NCBI GenBank assembly: GCA_963777355.1
Contig: CAVZQK010000010.1
Span: forward strand, 186,001-250,000
Source of the DNA: DATJHM01 sp963777355
GTDB lineage: Bacteria; Chloroflexota; Ktedonobacteria; Ktedonobacterales; Ktedonobacteraceae
Direction of reading: 5' to 3'
Length of the DNA: 64,000 nt
The translations under genes were made by a program, and so were the position numbers. The notes below the pieces were generated by a model. It was not told the origin of the DNA and searched no databases. It saw only the letters and a program-made list of their open reading frames with translations. Every line of letters begins with the position of its first letter. Position 1 is the first letter of the stretch. This document shows, piece after piece, positions 8,122 to 17,310 of this stretch.

Positions 8122-8587
8122 AACAACTGCATTGTATCACTCATGACTGAGGCCATGTCTACTTAAAAAGATGCAAATTCATGCTCCTATCGGGTAGAGA
8201 AGTCTAGAAAGAGAAACACATTCACTAAAATTTTAGATTATTCATCTTAAAACTGTTCCGATAACACCTTTACAAAATATGAAATATCCCTCTTCTAGAA
8301 TGTACTCTCAAACTTCCTCAAGAACTCTCCCTTTCAGTGAGCCAATGGCTTGAGGAGCAAGCTAAACCATGCGCGTCATTCGTCCTGGGAGTCGTCTGGT
8401 CCATGAGGTGCCTGAGATGGAGGAACAGGAGATCCAATGGCCTGTTTCCTCGCTCCCACTCGTGCGCACTCCCCGCTATGCTCACAAGCAAGTTGGCAAT
8501 GCCAATCGGAAACGAATATTCGTTTCTCTCAATTAGTTGGAGTAGGTGGATCAACAGCCGTCCCTATCCCTCACGCCCGGATGAAGA
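8122..8587. other. AT-rich intergenic region
   Basis: No gene is supported. It holds the partial copy (8202-8216) of the palindrome at 8101. The segment from 8318 to 8587 has open frames on both strands but no ribosome site or recognisable product. Confidence 0.35.
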
Positions 8588-9745
8588 TTATGGTGTGGGG
8601 CTGCTGACAACACTCCAGGTATAGCCGTTCCAGTGCTCAGTCAGGGTAGTTGAGACGCCGGATGAGTAGCCATAGCCTACGGCCCAGACATTGCCGTGAG
8701 AGCGAATGGAGACGCCAGCCAGTTCGCTAAAGTTAGAACCAGTGGGATTGGGGCTGGCAACAATACTCCAGGTGTGACCATTCCAGTGCTCAGTTAACGG
8801 GGAAGATGATGCCTGCGGGCTGGAGGTAAAGCTATAGCCAACAGCCCAGACATCACGGGATGAGAGACTGGCAATAGCAAACAGGTAGCTGTGCAAGGGA
8901 TCGGGGATTGAGGCGAGACTCCAGGAATGCCCGTTCCAGTGTTCAATGAAAGCCTCCTGAGCGTTCTGCTTGTCAGTGAAATGTCCAGCGGCCCAGATGT
9001 CATTTTTGGAGACAGCCGAGATGCTTTGGAGGGAACTTAAGGCAGGGGCGGCGTGCTGACTGAGAGTCCAGGAGTGGCCGTTCCAATGTTCGATAAGAGA
9101 CTGAGAGTTATTCTGTCCATCCACGTAATTACCTGCCGCCCAGGCATCATTATGCGAGATCCCTATAACGGAGGTAAGGTAATTGCTTTGTGGGCCGCCA
9201 TTGGGGCTGGAGACGATCTGCCACTGTGTCCCATTCCAGTGCTCAATGAATGTATCGGTGGTATTACGTGGGCTATTATTGAGACCTACGGCCCAGACGT
9301 CCCGGCTTGAGACAGCGGAGACACTGGTCAGAAAGCTACCGGTACCTTGAGGTTGTGGACAGGGGACGATCTGGAATTGTTTCCCATTCCAATGCTCGAT
9401 CAAGGATTGGGAAGGTCCGGACTGGGGTGAGGCCGAGCCGACAATCCAGATATCACGAGACGAGATGGCCGCAATACTGGCAAACTGAGAAAACTGCTGG
9501 CCAGGGAGATTTGGGCTAGAAACAACCTGCCAGTTATTATGAGAAAAGTGCTCGATCAGAGTATTTGAAGCAAAATCAGTTCTAGATTTGGACTCACCAA
9601 CAGCCCAAGCTTCAGTGTTTGAGAGGGTAGCAACACCGAAAAGAATATTAAGAGGGCCGCCTGAGGCGTGGGCTTTTTGTGGCAAGAAGGCAACGAAGCC
9701 GACAACGATCAGAAAGGCACAGACAAGAGGGAGAAGACGTTTCAT
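8588..9745 (-). CDS. secreted seven-repeat beta-propeller-like protein
   Basis: The 385-residue protein starts with a signal peptide (residues 1-28, MKRLLPLVCAFLIVVGFVAF... AHASGG). It then contains seven repeats of about 50 residues, each with the pattern (S/N)xDxWAxG ... (L/F)(I/T)EHWNGxxWxxVxSP. Seven such blades suggest a propeller of the kelch/BNR type. The first repeat is the most diverged (EHFSHNNW) and the last two have LTEHWNG. It is presumably an extracellular binding or wall protein. No catalytic motif was seen. It stands alone, with long AT-rich DNA upstream. Confidence 0.75.
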   Translation of the reverse strand: MKRLLPLVCAFLIVVGFVAFLPQKAHASGGPLNILFGVATLSNTEAWAVGESKSRTDFASNTLIEHFSHNNWQVVSSPNLPGQQFSQFASIAAISSRDIWIVGSASPQSGPSQSLIEHWNGKQFQIVPCPQPQGTGSFLTSVSAVSSRDVWAVGLNNSPRNTTDTFIEHWNGTQWQIVSSPNGGPQSNYLTSVIGISHNDAWAAGNYVDGQNNSQSLIEHWNGHSWTLSQHAAPALSSLQSISAVSKNDIWAAGHFTDKQNAQEAFIEHWNGHSWSLASIPDPLHSYLFAIASLSSRDVWAVGYSFTSSPQASSSPLTEHWNGHTWSIVASPNPTGSNFSELAGVSIRSHGNVWAVGYGYSSGVSTTLTEHWNGYTWSVVSSPTP

Positions 9746-10178
9746 ACACTTTTTCTTTCTAGGTTTTTAAAATTTTTCTGATCTCTCAAGAGGTTTTGCG
9801 CTATTCCATAAACGGATTGAAAGATAAAATTTGGGAGATCAATAGAATATATACATGATATAGATCACTTATAATGGCATTTATATTTATATATTTTTCG
9901 ATATAAATTTCGAGCAATATTAGCAGTAATTGAAAAGGCGAGAACATTGTAAACGTGTCTGGGAGAAAGGATTCCTCTTTCCTTTCTCCCAGCGAGAAGG
10001 GTACTTTCCCTATCCATTTGATTTTGTTGGAGTCAATGGCTTGTCCCCGTTCGCCTCGGAAATATCTCCTCTCACCCTTGCTAACAGCTAGGTGTCAAAC
10101 TGTTAATGGATGTCAAAATGGATGTCAAATCTCTTTTTTAGTGGGTTGGCAGCTATTAGGTAAACTTCATAAAACAAG
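9746..10178. other. AT-rich intergenic region with hairpin and short direct repeats
   Basis: The region upstream of the propeller gene has a 12-bp perfect hairpin at 9959-9992 (CTGGGAGAAAGG / CCTTTCTCCCAG) without a T run. It also has a 12-base direct repeat ATGGATGTCAAA at about 10106-10129. The stretch 9840-9920 is nearly all A/T and probably contains the propeller promoter. No gene was recognised. Confidence 0.4.
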
Positions 10179-10212
10179 GCCGGAAGCGCATTTACTGGTT
10201 TGCACTTCCGGC
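10179..10212 (-). terminator. terminator of ssrA
   Basis: GCCGGAAG (10179-10186) pairs with CTTCCGGC (10205-10212). On the minus strand the stem is followed by CTTGTTTTAT. It starts 12 bases after the tmRNA 3' end. Confidence 0.75.
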
Positions 10213-10223
10213 TTTTGTGTGGG

Positions 10224-10588
10224 TGGAGATGAGGGAGAGTTGAACTCCCTGTCCAAGAAAACTTATCAAAGACTATGCTACAAGCTTAGTCGATGTTTTA
10301 TCTATGCGCCGTGTACTCCCATCGACAGGATTACTTAGCGCTGGCCCTCTGGTCTTTGATAACGGCTAGAAGACGGTTACCGTTACCGCATCACCGCGTT
10401 TTTGACGTCCGATTCTGACCCCACGGGAAAAAATCAGGCGGACGACGCATCACTGGGTATTAGGCAGCGAAAGCGAGTTGTGTTGCTGGTTTTGCAACTA
10501 TTTTTTGTCGGTTGTTTAACGAGAGTGCATACCGACACCTCGGCTTGCGAATCTTTAATCTGATCACCTGTCGAAACCCGACATCCCC
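10224..10588 (-). ncRNA. ssrA: transfer-messenger RNA (tmRNA)
   Basis: tmRNA rescues stalled ribosomes together with SmpB. The 5' end GGGGATGTCGGGTTTCGACA (10588 downward) and the 3' end GGGAGTTCAACTCTCCC then CATCTCC-A (to 10224) form the tRNA-like acceptor and T arm. GGGGATG pairs with CATCTCC with one G-U. The CCA is not fully encoded (CCC follows). The tag frame begins at a GCA resume codon after ATAGTT (10495) and reads AKPATQLAFAA followed by TAA at 10460. The length is about 365 nt. It has its own promoter and terminator. Confidence 0.95.
10460..10495 (-). other. tmRNA proteolysis-tag reading frame
   Basis: The tag frame runs from the GCA resume codon to TAA and encodes AKPATQLAFAA. 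The hydrophobic LAFAA end is the type recognised by ClpXP/ClpAP-like proteases. Confidence 0.88.
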
Positions 10589-10636
10589 AGATGAAGAATT
10601 TCCAGTTCTGCTATTTAGCTTTCTCTGGTGTTTTAA

Positions 10637-10665
10637 ATTATACCATTTTTTCTGGCAAAATACAA
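10637..10665 (-). promoter_or_regulatory. ssrA promoter
   Basis: On the minus strand TTGTAT (10665-10660), a 17-base spacer and a perfect TATAAT (10642-10637) lie about 50 bases upstream of the mature tmRNA 5' end. That leaves a short 5' leader to be trimmed. Confidence 0.8.
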
Positions 10666-10680
10666 GAAAAAACTTATAAG

Positions 10681-10724
10681 CTATTCTGTCGAATATATCC
10701 TCATAGCTATGTTCGACAGAATAG
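10681..10724 (-). terminator. terminator of the thioesterase gene
   Basis: Perfect 13-bp arms CTATTCTGTCGAA and TTCGACAGAATAG enclose an 18-base loop. On the minus strand they are followed by AGCTTATAAGTTTTTTC. It lies between the thioesterase stop and the ssrA promoter. Confidence 0.7.
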
Positions 10725-10762
10725 CCGTAGTTTCTGAAGTGGTTATTTTTCAACGTAGTCCA

Positions 10763-11143
10763 TTATGCCAACGCCTTTTGTAGGAATTTGTCTAGCTGCA
10801 CAATATAGCGCTCGTGGATACCTTCGCCGATTTTCTGGTGCTCGTCGGAAGCCTCAACCATGAAAACAAGTCTGCGCCCATCCACCTCGATTAAGGTTGC
10901 GGTGGCACGAACTTGCTGACCAAGAGGGGTAGCGGCCAGGTGATGAACATTGACCAGTGTGCCGACAGTGACATAGCCAGCGTCCAGTGCTTCGGCAACA
11001 GCGGTCCAGGAAGCATTTTCCATCAGGGCGATCATCATCGGTGTTGCAAAGACTTCGACTCCACCTGCTCCAACTGCCGCAGCAGTGTTGGCATGGACGA
11101 CAGTGGTCTGGGCCTCTCCTGTCATTCCAGGGGTAAGAGACAT
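10763..11143 (-). CDS. hotdog thioesterase, fluoroacetyl-CoA thioesterase (FlK)-like
   Basis: The 126-residue hotdog-fold protein resembles FlK. Thr34, Glu42 and His68 lie in FATP, MENAS and NVHHLAATP, with spacings of 8 and 26 residues. These equal the FlK catalytic triad spacing (Thr42, Glu50, His76). The family hydrolyses small acyl-CoAs; the physiological substrate here is unknown and fluoroacetate resistance should not be assumed. A GAGAGG site lies 9 bases before the ATG at 11143. The gene is monocistronic, ending in a strong hairpin. Confidence 0.85.
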   Translation of the reverse strand: MSLTPGMTGEAQTTVVHANTAAAVGAGGVEVFATPMMIALMENASWTAVAEALDAGYVTVGTLVNVHHLAATPLGQQVRATATLIEVDGRRLVFMVEASDEHQKIGEGIHERYIVQLDKFLQKALA

Positions 11144-11284
11144 TATGAAGGACCTCTCTTTTTTGTTGGCATCGTATCACAAAAGAGCATGTGGATGCAT
11201 CGTTTTCACTGGACAATAGCGTGATATTATAAAGGCGAAAACTAGTATCTACATAAACTGTTTGTTGAGGGAGAAAAGAGTTTC

Positions 11285-12049
11285 ATGAGAACTACTGTGC
11301 AACGTGTTGCGCATCGAGGGGGATCGAGGCTGGCTCCAGAAAATACGCTGGCGGCCTTTCGCAATGCACTCACTTTACCGATTGATGCCGTTGAGCTGGA
11401 TGTGCAAATGAGTCGTGATGGTCAGGCGCTCGTCTTTCATGATGCCACAATGGAACGTTTAACTGATGGTCAGGGCAATATGCTGGATCTAGATTATGCC
11501 TACTTACGATCTTTGAATGCAGCAGCACACTTTCCCGGTGGTTGGCCAGAAGCGCAACAGATTCCGACCTTGCGTGAAGTGTTGGAGGTAGTGCGGAGTC
11601 GTGCGCAGGTCTATATTGAGGTAAAGTCAAGTTATCGTGATGGCGTATATGGACGCTATCCCAATATTGCGAAAGCCGTAGTGAACGATGTCCGTGCCAT
11701 GAATATGCTCAAGGATGTTTTGATTATCTCATTTGATTGGGAGGTATTACATGAGATACGGCTCCTGGAAGAGCGTCTGCAAACCGCCGCAATTGTCTCA
11801 AGTGAGAACTGGCCTGTTCAGGATGAGCAAGCGATAGAGAAACTCTTGACGAAACTAGGAACCTTAGGAGTTTCCTCGTTAAGCCTGGACTGTACATTGT
11901 TTACCGAGTCGTTGCGCTCTCAAGTACACGGACGAGGCTTTAAGATTGGGCTATGGACAGTCAACGAGCTTGAGGAATTGCAGCGCCTGGCTGCGGCAGG
12001 CGTAGATTCACTTACGACAGATCGACCAGACTTTTTTGCCGACTTGTAG
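11285..12049 (+). CDS. glycerophosphodiester phosphodiesterase
   Basis: The 254-residue protein is a single GDPD TIM-barrel domain that hydrolyses glycerophosphodiesters to glycerol 3-phosphate and an alcohol. Active-site residues are His10 and Arg11 (AHRGG), Glu19 (PENT), Glu37 and Asp39 (ELDVQMSRDG) and His52 (VFHD). The C-terminal IGLWTVNELEELQRLAAAGVD helix and TDRPD motif complete the barrel. No signal peptide is seen, so it is probably cytoplasmic. A GGAG precedes the ATG. A TATTAT at about 11226 with TTTTCA 16 bases upstream may be its promoter. Confidence 0.9.
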   Translation: MRTTVQRVAHRGGSRLAPENTLAAFRNALTLPIDAVELDVQMSRDGQALVFHDATMERLTDGQGNMLDLDYAYLRSLNAAAHFPGGWPEAQQIPTLREVLEVVRSRAQVYIEVKSSYRDGVYGRYPNIAKAVVNDVRAMNMLKDVLIISFDWEVLHEIRLLEERLQTAAIVSSENWPVQDEQAIEKLLTKLGTLGVSSLSLDCTLFTESLRSQVHGRGFKIGLWTVNELEELQRLAAAGVDSLTTDRPDFFADL

Positions 12050-12276
12050 TATTCCAGAAGGTAGAAAGCGCTATTGGTTAGGTAGATGCCTACTACTTTT
12101 GTGTGACAGCACTATGATATGTGTCTCTTCTCGCTATTTATCCGTTCTATTTAGCAAGAAGAGCAAAGGTACCATGCTCTATAAGCATTGAATAGCCGTA
12201 TGTTATAATGAGCGCCAGTCAAAGTAGTCCAAAAAAAGCTAAAAGCACCCAGGGTTGTGAGCGGAGAATACAAAAA

Positions 12277-13290
12277 ATGCAACAAATCGAAATACCAATT
12301 CAAACTACTGAAACGGAACCTGACACTTCAAAGATAGCGACCCAGCAAATTGATTTATCAATTGTAATTCCTGTTATGAATGAGCAGCAGAGCGTCCGAC
12401 CTTTATTTGAAAAATTGGCAAGTCAGATAGGACTACTGGGCAAAAGTTTTGAAGTGATATTTGTGGATGATGGTAGTACAGACAACACTTTTGAGGAACT
12501 TAAGAAGTTGCGTGAGGAGAACAGAGGTGTTGTGCGTATTATTCGTTTTCGCGGAAATTTTGGCAAGACACCTGCACTGGTAGCCGGATTTAGCCGTTGT
12601 CGCGGCGAAGTCGTCTTTACTATGGATGGAGACCTCCAGGATGACCCGGAGGAGATTCCCAGGTATCTTGAGAAGTTAGACGAAGGATATGATCTAGTCA
12701 CTGGTTGGAAGTTTCCCCGATTGGACCCTCTTCTTTCAAAGACCTTTCCTTCGCGTGTTTTTAACCGTATGGTAAGTAGTATGACGGGAGTCCATTTGCA
12801 CGATATCAATAATGGATTTAAGGCATATCGTCATGAGGTAGTGGCTGATCCACATCTGAAATTATATGGAGATTTTCATCGCTTTGTGCCGGTAGTAGCG
12901 AACTGGCGTGGGTATCGAATCGCCGAGATCAAAGTGCGCCACCATCCTCGAAAATATGGAGTCTCCAAGTTTGGAGCAAGGCGTTTTGCTCAAGGTCTGA
13001 TAGACCTGTTGAACGTACTTTTCCTCACCTCATTTTTACGCAATCCTCTGCGCCTTTTTGCTCCAGTAGGTTTCTGGTCATTTATCATCGGGATCATTGT
13101 CGAGATTTCAGTAATCATTCGTAAGGTTTTCTTCGCAAAAGCAATTCACGATCAGCCTCTGGTCTTTGTGGGTCTGTTGCTCATTGTTTTTAGTGTGCAG
13201 ATCATTCTTGCCGGCTTGCAAAGCGAGATGATTCGCCACTATGCCTTTCAGCGTGGAGAAGAGTATAGCATTAAACAAGAATTGGATTAA
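12277..13290 (+). CDS. family 2 glycosyltransferase (GtrB/DPM1-like)
   Basis: This membrane-bound GT2 enzyme probably transfers a sugar from a nucleotide donor to polyprenyl phosphate. The GT-A domain shows IDLSIVIPVMNEQ, VDDGSTDNT, the DxD-type motif TMDGDLQDDPEEIP and NNGFKAYRHEV. Two hydrophobic helices follow (about FAPVGFWSFIIGIIVEI and FVGLLLIVFSVQIILAG). The frame is open back to 12208, but a TATAAT at 12204-12209 overlaps that ATG, so the ATG at 12277 (MQQIEIP) is the more likely start, giving 337 residues. A terminator follows. The neighbouring DUF2079 protein is also membrane-embedded, which suggests envelope glycan work. Confidence 0.85.
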   Translation: MQQIEIPIQTTETEPDTSKIATQQIDLSIVIPVMNEQQSVRPLFEKLASQIGLLGKSFEVIFVDDGSTDNTFEELKKLREENRGVVRIIRFRGNFGKTPALVAGFSRCRGEVVFTMDGDLQDDPEEIPRYLEKLDEGYDLVTGWKFPRLDPLLSKTFPSRVFNRMVSSMTGVHLHDINNGFKAYRHEVVADPHLKLYGDFHRFVPVVANWRGYRIAEIKVRHHPRKYGVSKFGARRFAQGLIDLLNVLFLTSFLRNPLRLFAPVGFWSFIIGIIVEISVIIRKVFFAKAIHDQPLVFVGLLLIVFSVQIILAGLQSEMIRHYAFQRGEEYSIKQELD

Positions 13291-13316
13291 TGCTATTTTA
13301 TGCTTTCTAGAAGAGG

Positions 13317-13345
13317 CAAGAGGGTGGGTACTCCCCTCTTGTTTC
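13317..13345 (+). terminator. terminator of the GT2 gene
   Basis: CAAGAGGG (13317-13324) pairs with CCCTCTTG (13334-13341), with a 9-base loop followed by TTTC. Confidence 0.65.
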
Positions 13346-13655
13346 TCGAATTATAACTATTGGGAAAATAATCAGAATATATGTTTTTGGTCATGAGGGA
13401 TACCATAATGACCAGTCCGGAAGAGATTATCCACGGAAGCAATAATGCTATATATGCCTGTTCCAGGTTGGAGCGGTTTAAAATTGTTTGCGAGGACCCG
13501 GTAGCCGGGGCATCGTTGATTTTGGGGGAGGGGATGGCAAATGAGGAAAAAATCTGCCCTGTCTTTTTGTCCTGTGTCGGGAGTAGAAGGAATACTTATG
13601 CCGACAATCCATTTCTATCAAGCATCCTTATTTTCTAGGGGAGAAGGGGCGGAAA
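13346..13655. other. leader region upstream of the DUF2079 gene
   Basis: A plus-strand frame of 85 codons (13381-13638) is open, but it lacks a ribosome site and any recognisable similarity, so I do not call a gene. The sequence holds a compact CCCGG-TAG-CCGGG hairpin at about 13498-13510 and G-rich tracts. It may be a structured 5' leader. No known riboswitch class was recognised. Confidence 0.3.
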
Positions 13656-15944
13656 ATGAGTAATATGAGCTGGCGTAAGCGCTACTCAATTTTGAACAGT
13701 CGTCTCTATTTATATCCAGAGCCAGAGACAATGCCCCATTCACGCTTATTCTGGTTGGCGATGGGTATGGTGACAGTCGTTGTATTATTATTCTGTAGCT
13801 ATTTCATTCTGTATATGTTGACCCAGCATGATGCCTATTTGACCAATGCCGAAGATCTGGGGATTATGGATCAAGCGATCTGGAATACCCTGCATGGGAA
13901 TATATTACACATGACAATTTGTAACATCGTTAGTGATACAAATTGTGTCTCGCCAGCCGGTTACACGCGTTTTGCCATTCACTTTGAGCCCATTCTTTTT
14001 CCGATCTCATGGATCTATTTCTTCTGGCCGTCGCCTAAGACTCTGGTTGTACTCCAAACGCTCGTTGTTGCCACGGGAGCCTATCCAGCATTCTGGTTGG
14101 CGAGATTGCGTCTGCGTAGCGAACTGGCGGGTGTTGCTATTGCCCTCTTATATCTGCTTTATCCAGCCTTGAACCAGGCAGTTGTCTATGATTTCCACGC
14201 AGTCACGCTTACAGCCGCATTTTTGATGTTCACGCTGTATTTTATGTATACGCGAAGAACGCTCTGGATGTTTGTTTTTGCAATTTTAGCGATGGCATGT
14301 AAAGAAGAGATGCCGCTTGTAATCATAATGTTTGGCTTCTGGTCAATAGTGTTTCAGCGTCGTTGGAGGAGTGGTCTCGGTTTAATGGTTCTGGGTGGTG
14401 GCTGGTTCCTCTTAGGCTTTCTGTACGTGATCCCACACTTTAGTCCTACGGGGGCGCATCTGCTGATCTCGCGCTACGACGGTATAAAAGCGTTGCTCAA
14501 AAAGTATGGGATTGTGCATTTATTGCTGAAGCCAAAGTTGTTTTTACAGCCTTATGTACTTGATCCGGATCATGCAGCCTATTTGCATATTTTGCTGGCT
14601 CCATCAGGATATATTCCTTTGCCAGGAGCGCTCCCATCGCTGTATCTCTTGTTCCTGGCTCCGTGGATATTGATTTTAGCAATCCCTTCGGTGGCAGTCA
14701 ATCTTTTGAGTTCATCACAAAATATGTATAGTGGACTTTTTCAGTATAGTGCTGAGATTGTACCAGTGCTCATCTTTGCTGCGATTGAAGCCATTATGCT
14801 CATTCTCTGGGTGGTTCAATTTGTGACATCGCATCTAAAGGGTCGAGAAAAGAAAGGTGTCGTGGCAGATGAGGGAGTAGCTCGATTGTCCAGAAGAAGT
14901 TGGGTGAGTACACGCATGCTACAGAGTGGTTTGCTTGTGGCGTTGCTTTCATTCTCCGTATTTAGTGCGATGCGCCTGGATTTTTCATTTCATGGGCAGT
15001 TGCCCTATTCTTATGGTTTTCAGTGGCCGCAAGAGACGCCTCATACAGAATTAGCGCAAAAATTCATCAATATGATTCCATCTACCGCTTCAGTTTCAGC
15101 GCAGACGAAGCTAGTGCCGCATATTAGCCAGCGCAAGACTATTTACATGTTTCCTTATGGTGTTGATCATGCGGAGTCAGACTATATCTTTTTAGATATA
15201 ACAGGAGATGTATATCCCTACTTTGGCTCGACCAACTATATTCGCGAGGTAAAAACAGTCCTGCGTAGTGGACATTATGGAGTGGTGGCAGCAGAGGACG
15301 GCTATTTGCTGCTCAAGCGTGGGTTGCCAGCGCCTGCTCTAGCTTCTTATACACCGATTGTACCGAATCAGTGGTTTGATCCGGTGTATAATGACAAGCT
15401 TGCCTTTACGCTGCCAGCGAGTCTTTGTTCCTATGTTGATGATGATGATGAGCCCAGTAATCTGCCAAATCCAATTCAAGCGGATTTTGTCCCAGAAGAT
15501 GATGATGGTAGTATCTCCTTGCTAGGCTCTAGTGTTGGGGCACCTACCGCCTTCAGTCGTAGTAGTGGATATATGAGCGTGACCACGTATTGGCGTGTCA
15601 ACAACCCCGTGCAAGAAGCGGAACAGGTATTACTTTTTATGCAGGGGAGTGATGGAAAAGAACATTTTGTCACGACTGACTTCCCGGATGTTTACTGGTG
15701 TCAGAGTAATACCTGGAAACCGGGGACGGTTATAAAATTAACGAGCAAAGTTTTTAACATTTCGCCTAAATTTCCTATTGGGATAGCACATTTGTCCATT
15801 GCCCTTATCCCTCTAGTGCAGTCATCGGATAAAATAATGGATGTGAATGCGAGACTTGCTGTTCGGGTTGCGCATGCCAATAAAGATGCGGCGATCAAAG
15901 AAACGGATGCTGTAACGCTAAAGACACTAAACATCATTAAGTAG
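13656..15944 (+). CDS. DUF2079 polytopic membrane protein
   Basis: The 762-residue protein belongs to DUF2079, membrane proteins related to GT-C glycosyltransferases. An N-terminal helix (about 32-55) is followed by a loop with AEDLGIMDQAIWNTLHG, the DUF2079 signature, containing acidic residues where GT-C enzymes keep catalytic Asp/Glu. HFEPILFPI and several further helices to about residue 445 complete the membrane part. The C-terminal 300 residues are a soluble domain with TKLVPHISQRKTIYMFPYGVD and SDYIFLDITGD, typical of this family. The ATG follows GGGGAGAAGGGGCGG. With the GT2 gene upstream it suggests surface polysaccharide or glycolipid synthesis, but no substrate can be named. Confidence 0.85.
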   Translation: MSNMSWRKRYSILNSRLYLYPEPETMPHSRLFWLAMGMVTVVVLLFCSYFILYMLTQHDAYLTNAEDLGIMDQAIWNTLHGNILHMTICNIVSDTNCVSPAGYTRFAIHFEPILFPISWIYFFWPSPKTLVVLQTLVVATGAYPAFWLARLRLRSELAGVAIALLYLLYPALNQAVVYDFHAVTLTAAFLMFTLYFMYTRRTLWMFVFAILAMACKEEMPLVIIMFGFWSIVFQRRWRSGLGLMVLGGGWFLLGFLYVIPHFSPTGAHLLISRYDGIKALLKKYGIVHLLLKPKLFLQPYVLDPDHAAYLHILLAPSGYIPLPGALPSLYLLFLAPWILILAIPSVAVNLLSSSQNMYSGLFQYSAEIVPVLIFAAIEAIMLILWVVQFVTSHLKGREKKGVVADEGVARLSRRSWVSTRMLQSGLLVALLSFSVFSAMRLDFSFHGQLPYSYGFQWPQETPHTELAQKFINMIPSTASVSAQTKLVPHISQRKTIYMFPYGVDHAESDYIFLDITGDVYPYFGSTNYIREVKTVLRSGHYGVVAAEDGYLLLKRGLPAPALASYTPIVPNQWFDPVYNDKLAFTLPASLCSYVDDDDEPSNLPNPIQADFVPEDDDGSISLLGSSVGAPTAFSRSSGYMSVTTYWRVNNPVQEAEQVLLFMQGSDGKEHFVTTDFPDVYWCQSNTWKPGTVIKLTSKVFNISPKFPIGIAHLSIALIPLVQSSDKIMDVNARLAVRVAHANKDAAIKETDAVTLKTLNIIK

Positions 15945-15970
15945 GAGATCCAGAGAGGATCGTGGTGTGT

Positions 15971-17308
15971 ATGGCGACATCGCTCACCGAGAAAACGAAA
16001 GAGAATGTAGAGATGGGTATTTACTTAGGGCAACTGCCACCTGCGGAGGTTGCACGTTTCAAAGCTGAGTTAGCGGAGACTTTGATTACCAATTTCTGCT
16101 ATCCACGCTTTTTCGATCAGCGTACTCAAGCGTTGCGCATGCGTCCTGTGGATCGTGCGAAGCGGCAGGAGGTCTGGCTCTATCTAAGCGGGGTAGACTT
16201 CACGCAATGGAGTCGGATCGACCTTTTATCGCCGGACTTTCAGGTGCAGATAGAGCGGCTTTTCATCCAATTTGTCCAGCGCAACCGGGCCTTTTTTGGT
16301 GAGCAGGGGCGGCGGCGCATGTCAGATATTCGCATGTTGATTGCCACGGCGGCGGCTGGTGTAGTGCAGGGTTTGCGGGGGCATCTGACGGGCCAGAAAA
16401 GCAGTCATCCCTTTGGAAGTCCACGGTCAGTAATATCCTGGGCGACGATGGTACCGAAGGGGCGTACTGAGCCGGGCTGGGAGCAGATCTCGGCGGCGAC
16501 GATGGTATTACAGCAACAATTGCAAGAGGTGCGTGGAGAGGTAAGGCCAGCCGTGGCAGCGGCTGAGCCACGTCCAGCGGCTGCACCGGTGGCTCGTAAG
16601 CCTCTACGTTCAAATAGTGAAACAAATGGAAGCGTCGAGCCGCAGGGTGTGCCAGTCGCAGCGTCATCTTTCTCGGCGGCTTCCGCTGTTCAGGCGCGTC
16701 CAGCAGCGCCGGTTCAGGGTGGGAGAAGGGTGTCTGCGCCGCTCTCACCCCCGAATGTGCCTAATACGCCAGCGGCGTCTGTCGGGGCACCTGCGCCAGT
16801 ACGGAGACCAGAGCCAGCGGTGATGCCTCCTGTAGAGCGGCCAGAGGGAATACCCATGCCTGTCCCACCTGCTCAGCCTGCGAAAGTGACACCTGCGGAA
16901 GCGCGAGGGTCATTGTCTTCTGATTCTTTAGCCGGGGCGAATGGATCTGGAGGGCAGGGGCAAGCAAGAAACATGACGACCACCGCGCCCCAGGAGGCAG
17001 TGTTGCCTAATGGAATGACCGGTGGGCAGGGGATGATAGGAGAGGATCTAGCGATTTTTGAGCAGATGCGCCACCAGCTCATTCTCTGGTTGAGAATTGA
17101 GGCTGTAAAGGCAGGTATTGAGATTGCCGGGCTAAGTCCTGCACAATTATTGGATGTATTGCGCCAGCAGGAGCGGCAGGATGAAACGCGTTTGCAAGTC
17201 GTCTCATCCCTTCTCAATCTCGCGAACCAGGCCATAAAGACCGGGACGGTAAGTATGCTCGATTATAAGCAGGCATTGATGTTACATTTAATGCATACCA
17301 GGCGTTAA
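15971..17308 (+). CDS. protein of unknown function with Pro/Ala-rich linker
   Basis: I do not recognise this protein of about 445 residues. Residues 1-185 look folded (QLPPAEVARFKAELAETLITNFCYPRF, then LYLSGVDFTQWSRIDLLSPDFQ). Residues 190-355 are Pro/Ala/Ser-rich and disordered. Residues 360-445 are helical (AIFEQMRHQLILWLRIEAVKAGIEIAGLSP) and end in KQALMLHLMHTRR. The two ordered ends joined by a linker suggest a scaffold or adaptor. The start is uncertain: GTG at 15962 or 15965, or ATG at 15971. AGAGGA at 15954-15959 fits the GTG at 15965 best. It follows DUF2079 by a short gap and converges on mfd, whose stop is 2 bases away. Confidence 0.6.
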   Translation: MATSLTEKTKENVEMGIYLGQLPPAEVARFKAELAETLITNFCYPRFFDQRTQALRMRPVDRAKRQEVWLYLSGVDFTQWSRIDLLSPDFQVQIERLFIQFVQRNRAFFGEQGRRRMSDIRMLIATAAAGVVQGLRGHLTGQKSSHPFGSPRSVISWATMVPKGRTEPGWEQISAATMVLQQQLQEVRGEVRPAVAAAEPRPAAAPVARKPLRSNSETNGSVEPQGVPVAASSFSAASAVQARPAAPVQGGRRVSAPLSPPNVPNTPAASVGAPAPVRRPEPAVMPPVERPEGIPMPVPPAQPAKVTPAEARGSLSSDSLAGANGSGGQGQARNMTTTAPQEAVLPNGMTGGQGMIGEDLAIFEQMRHQLILWLRIEAVKAGIEIAGLSPAQLLDVLRQQERQDETRLQVVSSLLNLANQAIKTGTVSMLDYKQALMLHLMHTRR

Positions 17309-17310
17309 GA

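Noticed and set aside
9955..10338. Plus-strand open frame of 127 codons
   Set aside because: Its second part lies antisense to the tmRNA gene, it has no ribosome site and its composition is not protein-like.
10460..10753. Minus-strand open frame of 97 codons ending in VAKPATQLAFAA
   Set aside because: It is the tmRNA leader and 5' half read through into the tag frame; only the last 11 codons are translated, by resumption.
10763..11143. Fluoroacetate-resistance determinant
   Set aside because: The triad spacing matches FlK, but the Gly/Phe lid residues that give fluoro-specificity could not be confirmed and no related genes are nearby.
13381..13638. Plus-strand open frame of 85 codons before DUF2079
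   Set aside because: No ribosome site, unusual composition and no recognised family; treated as leader DNA.
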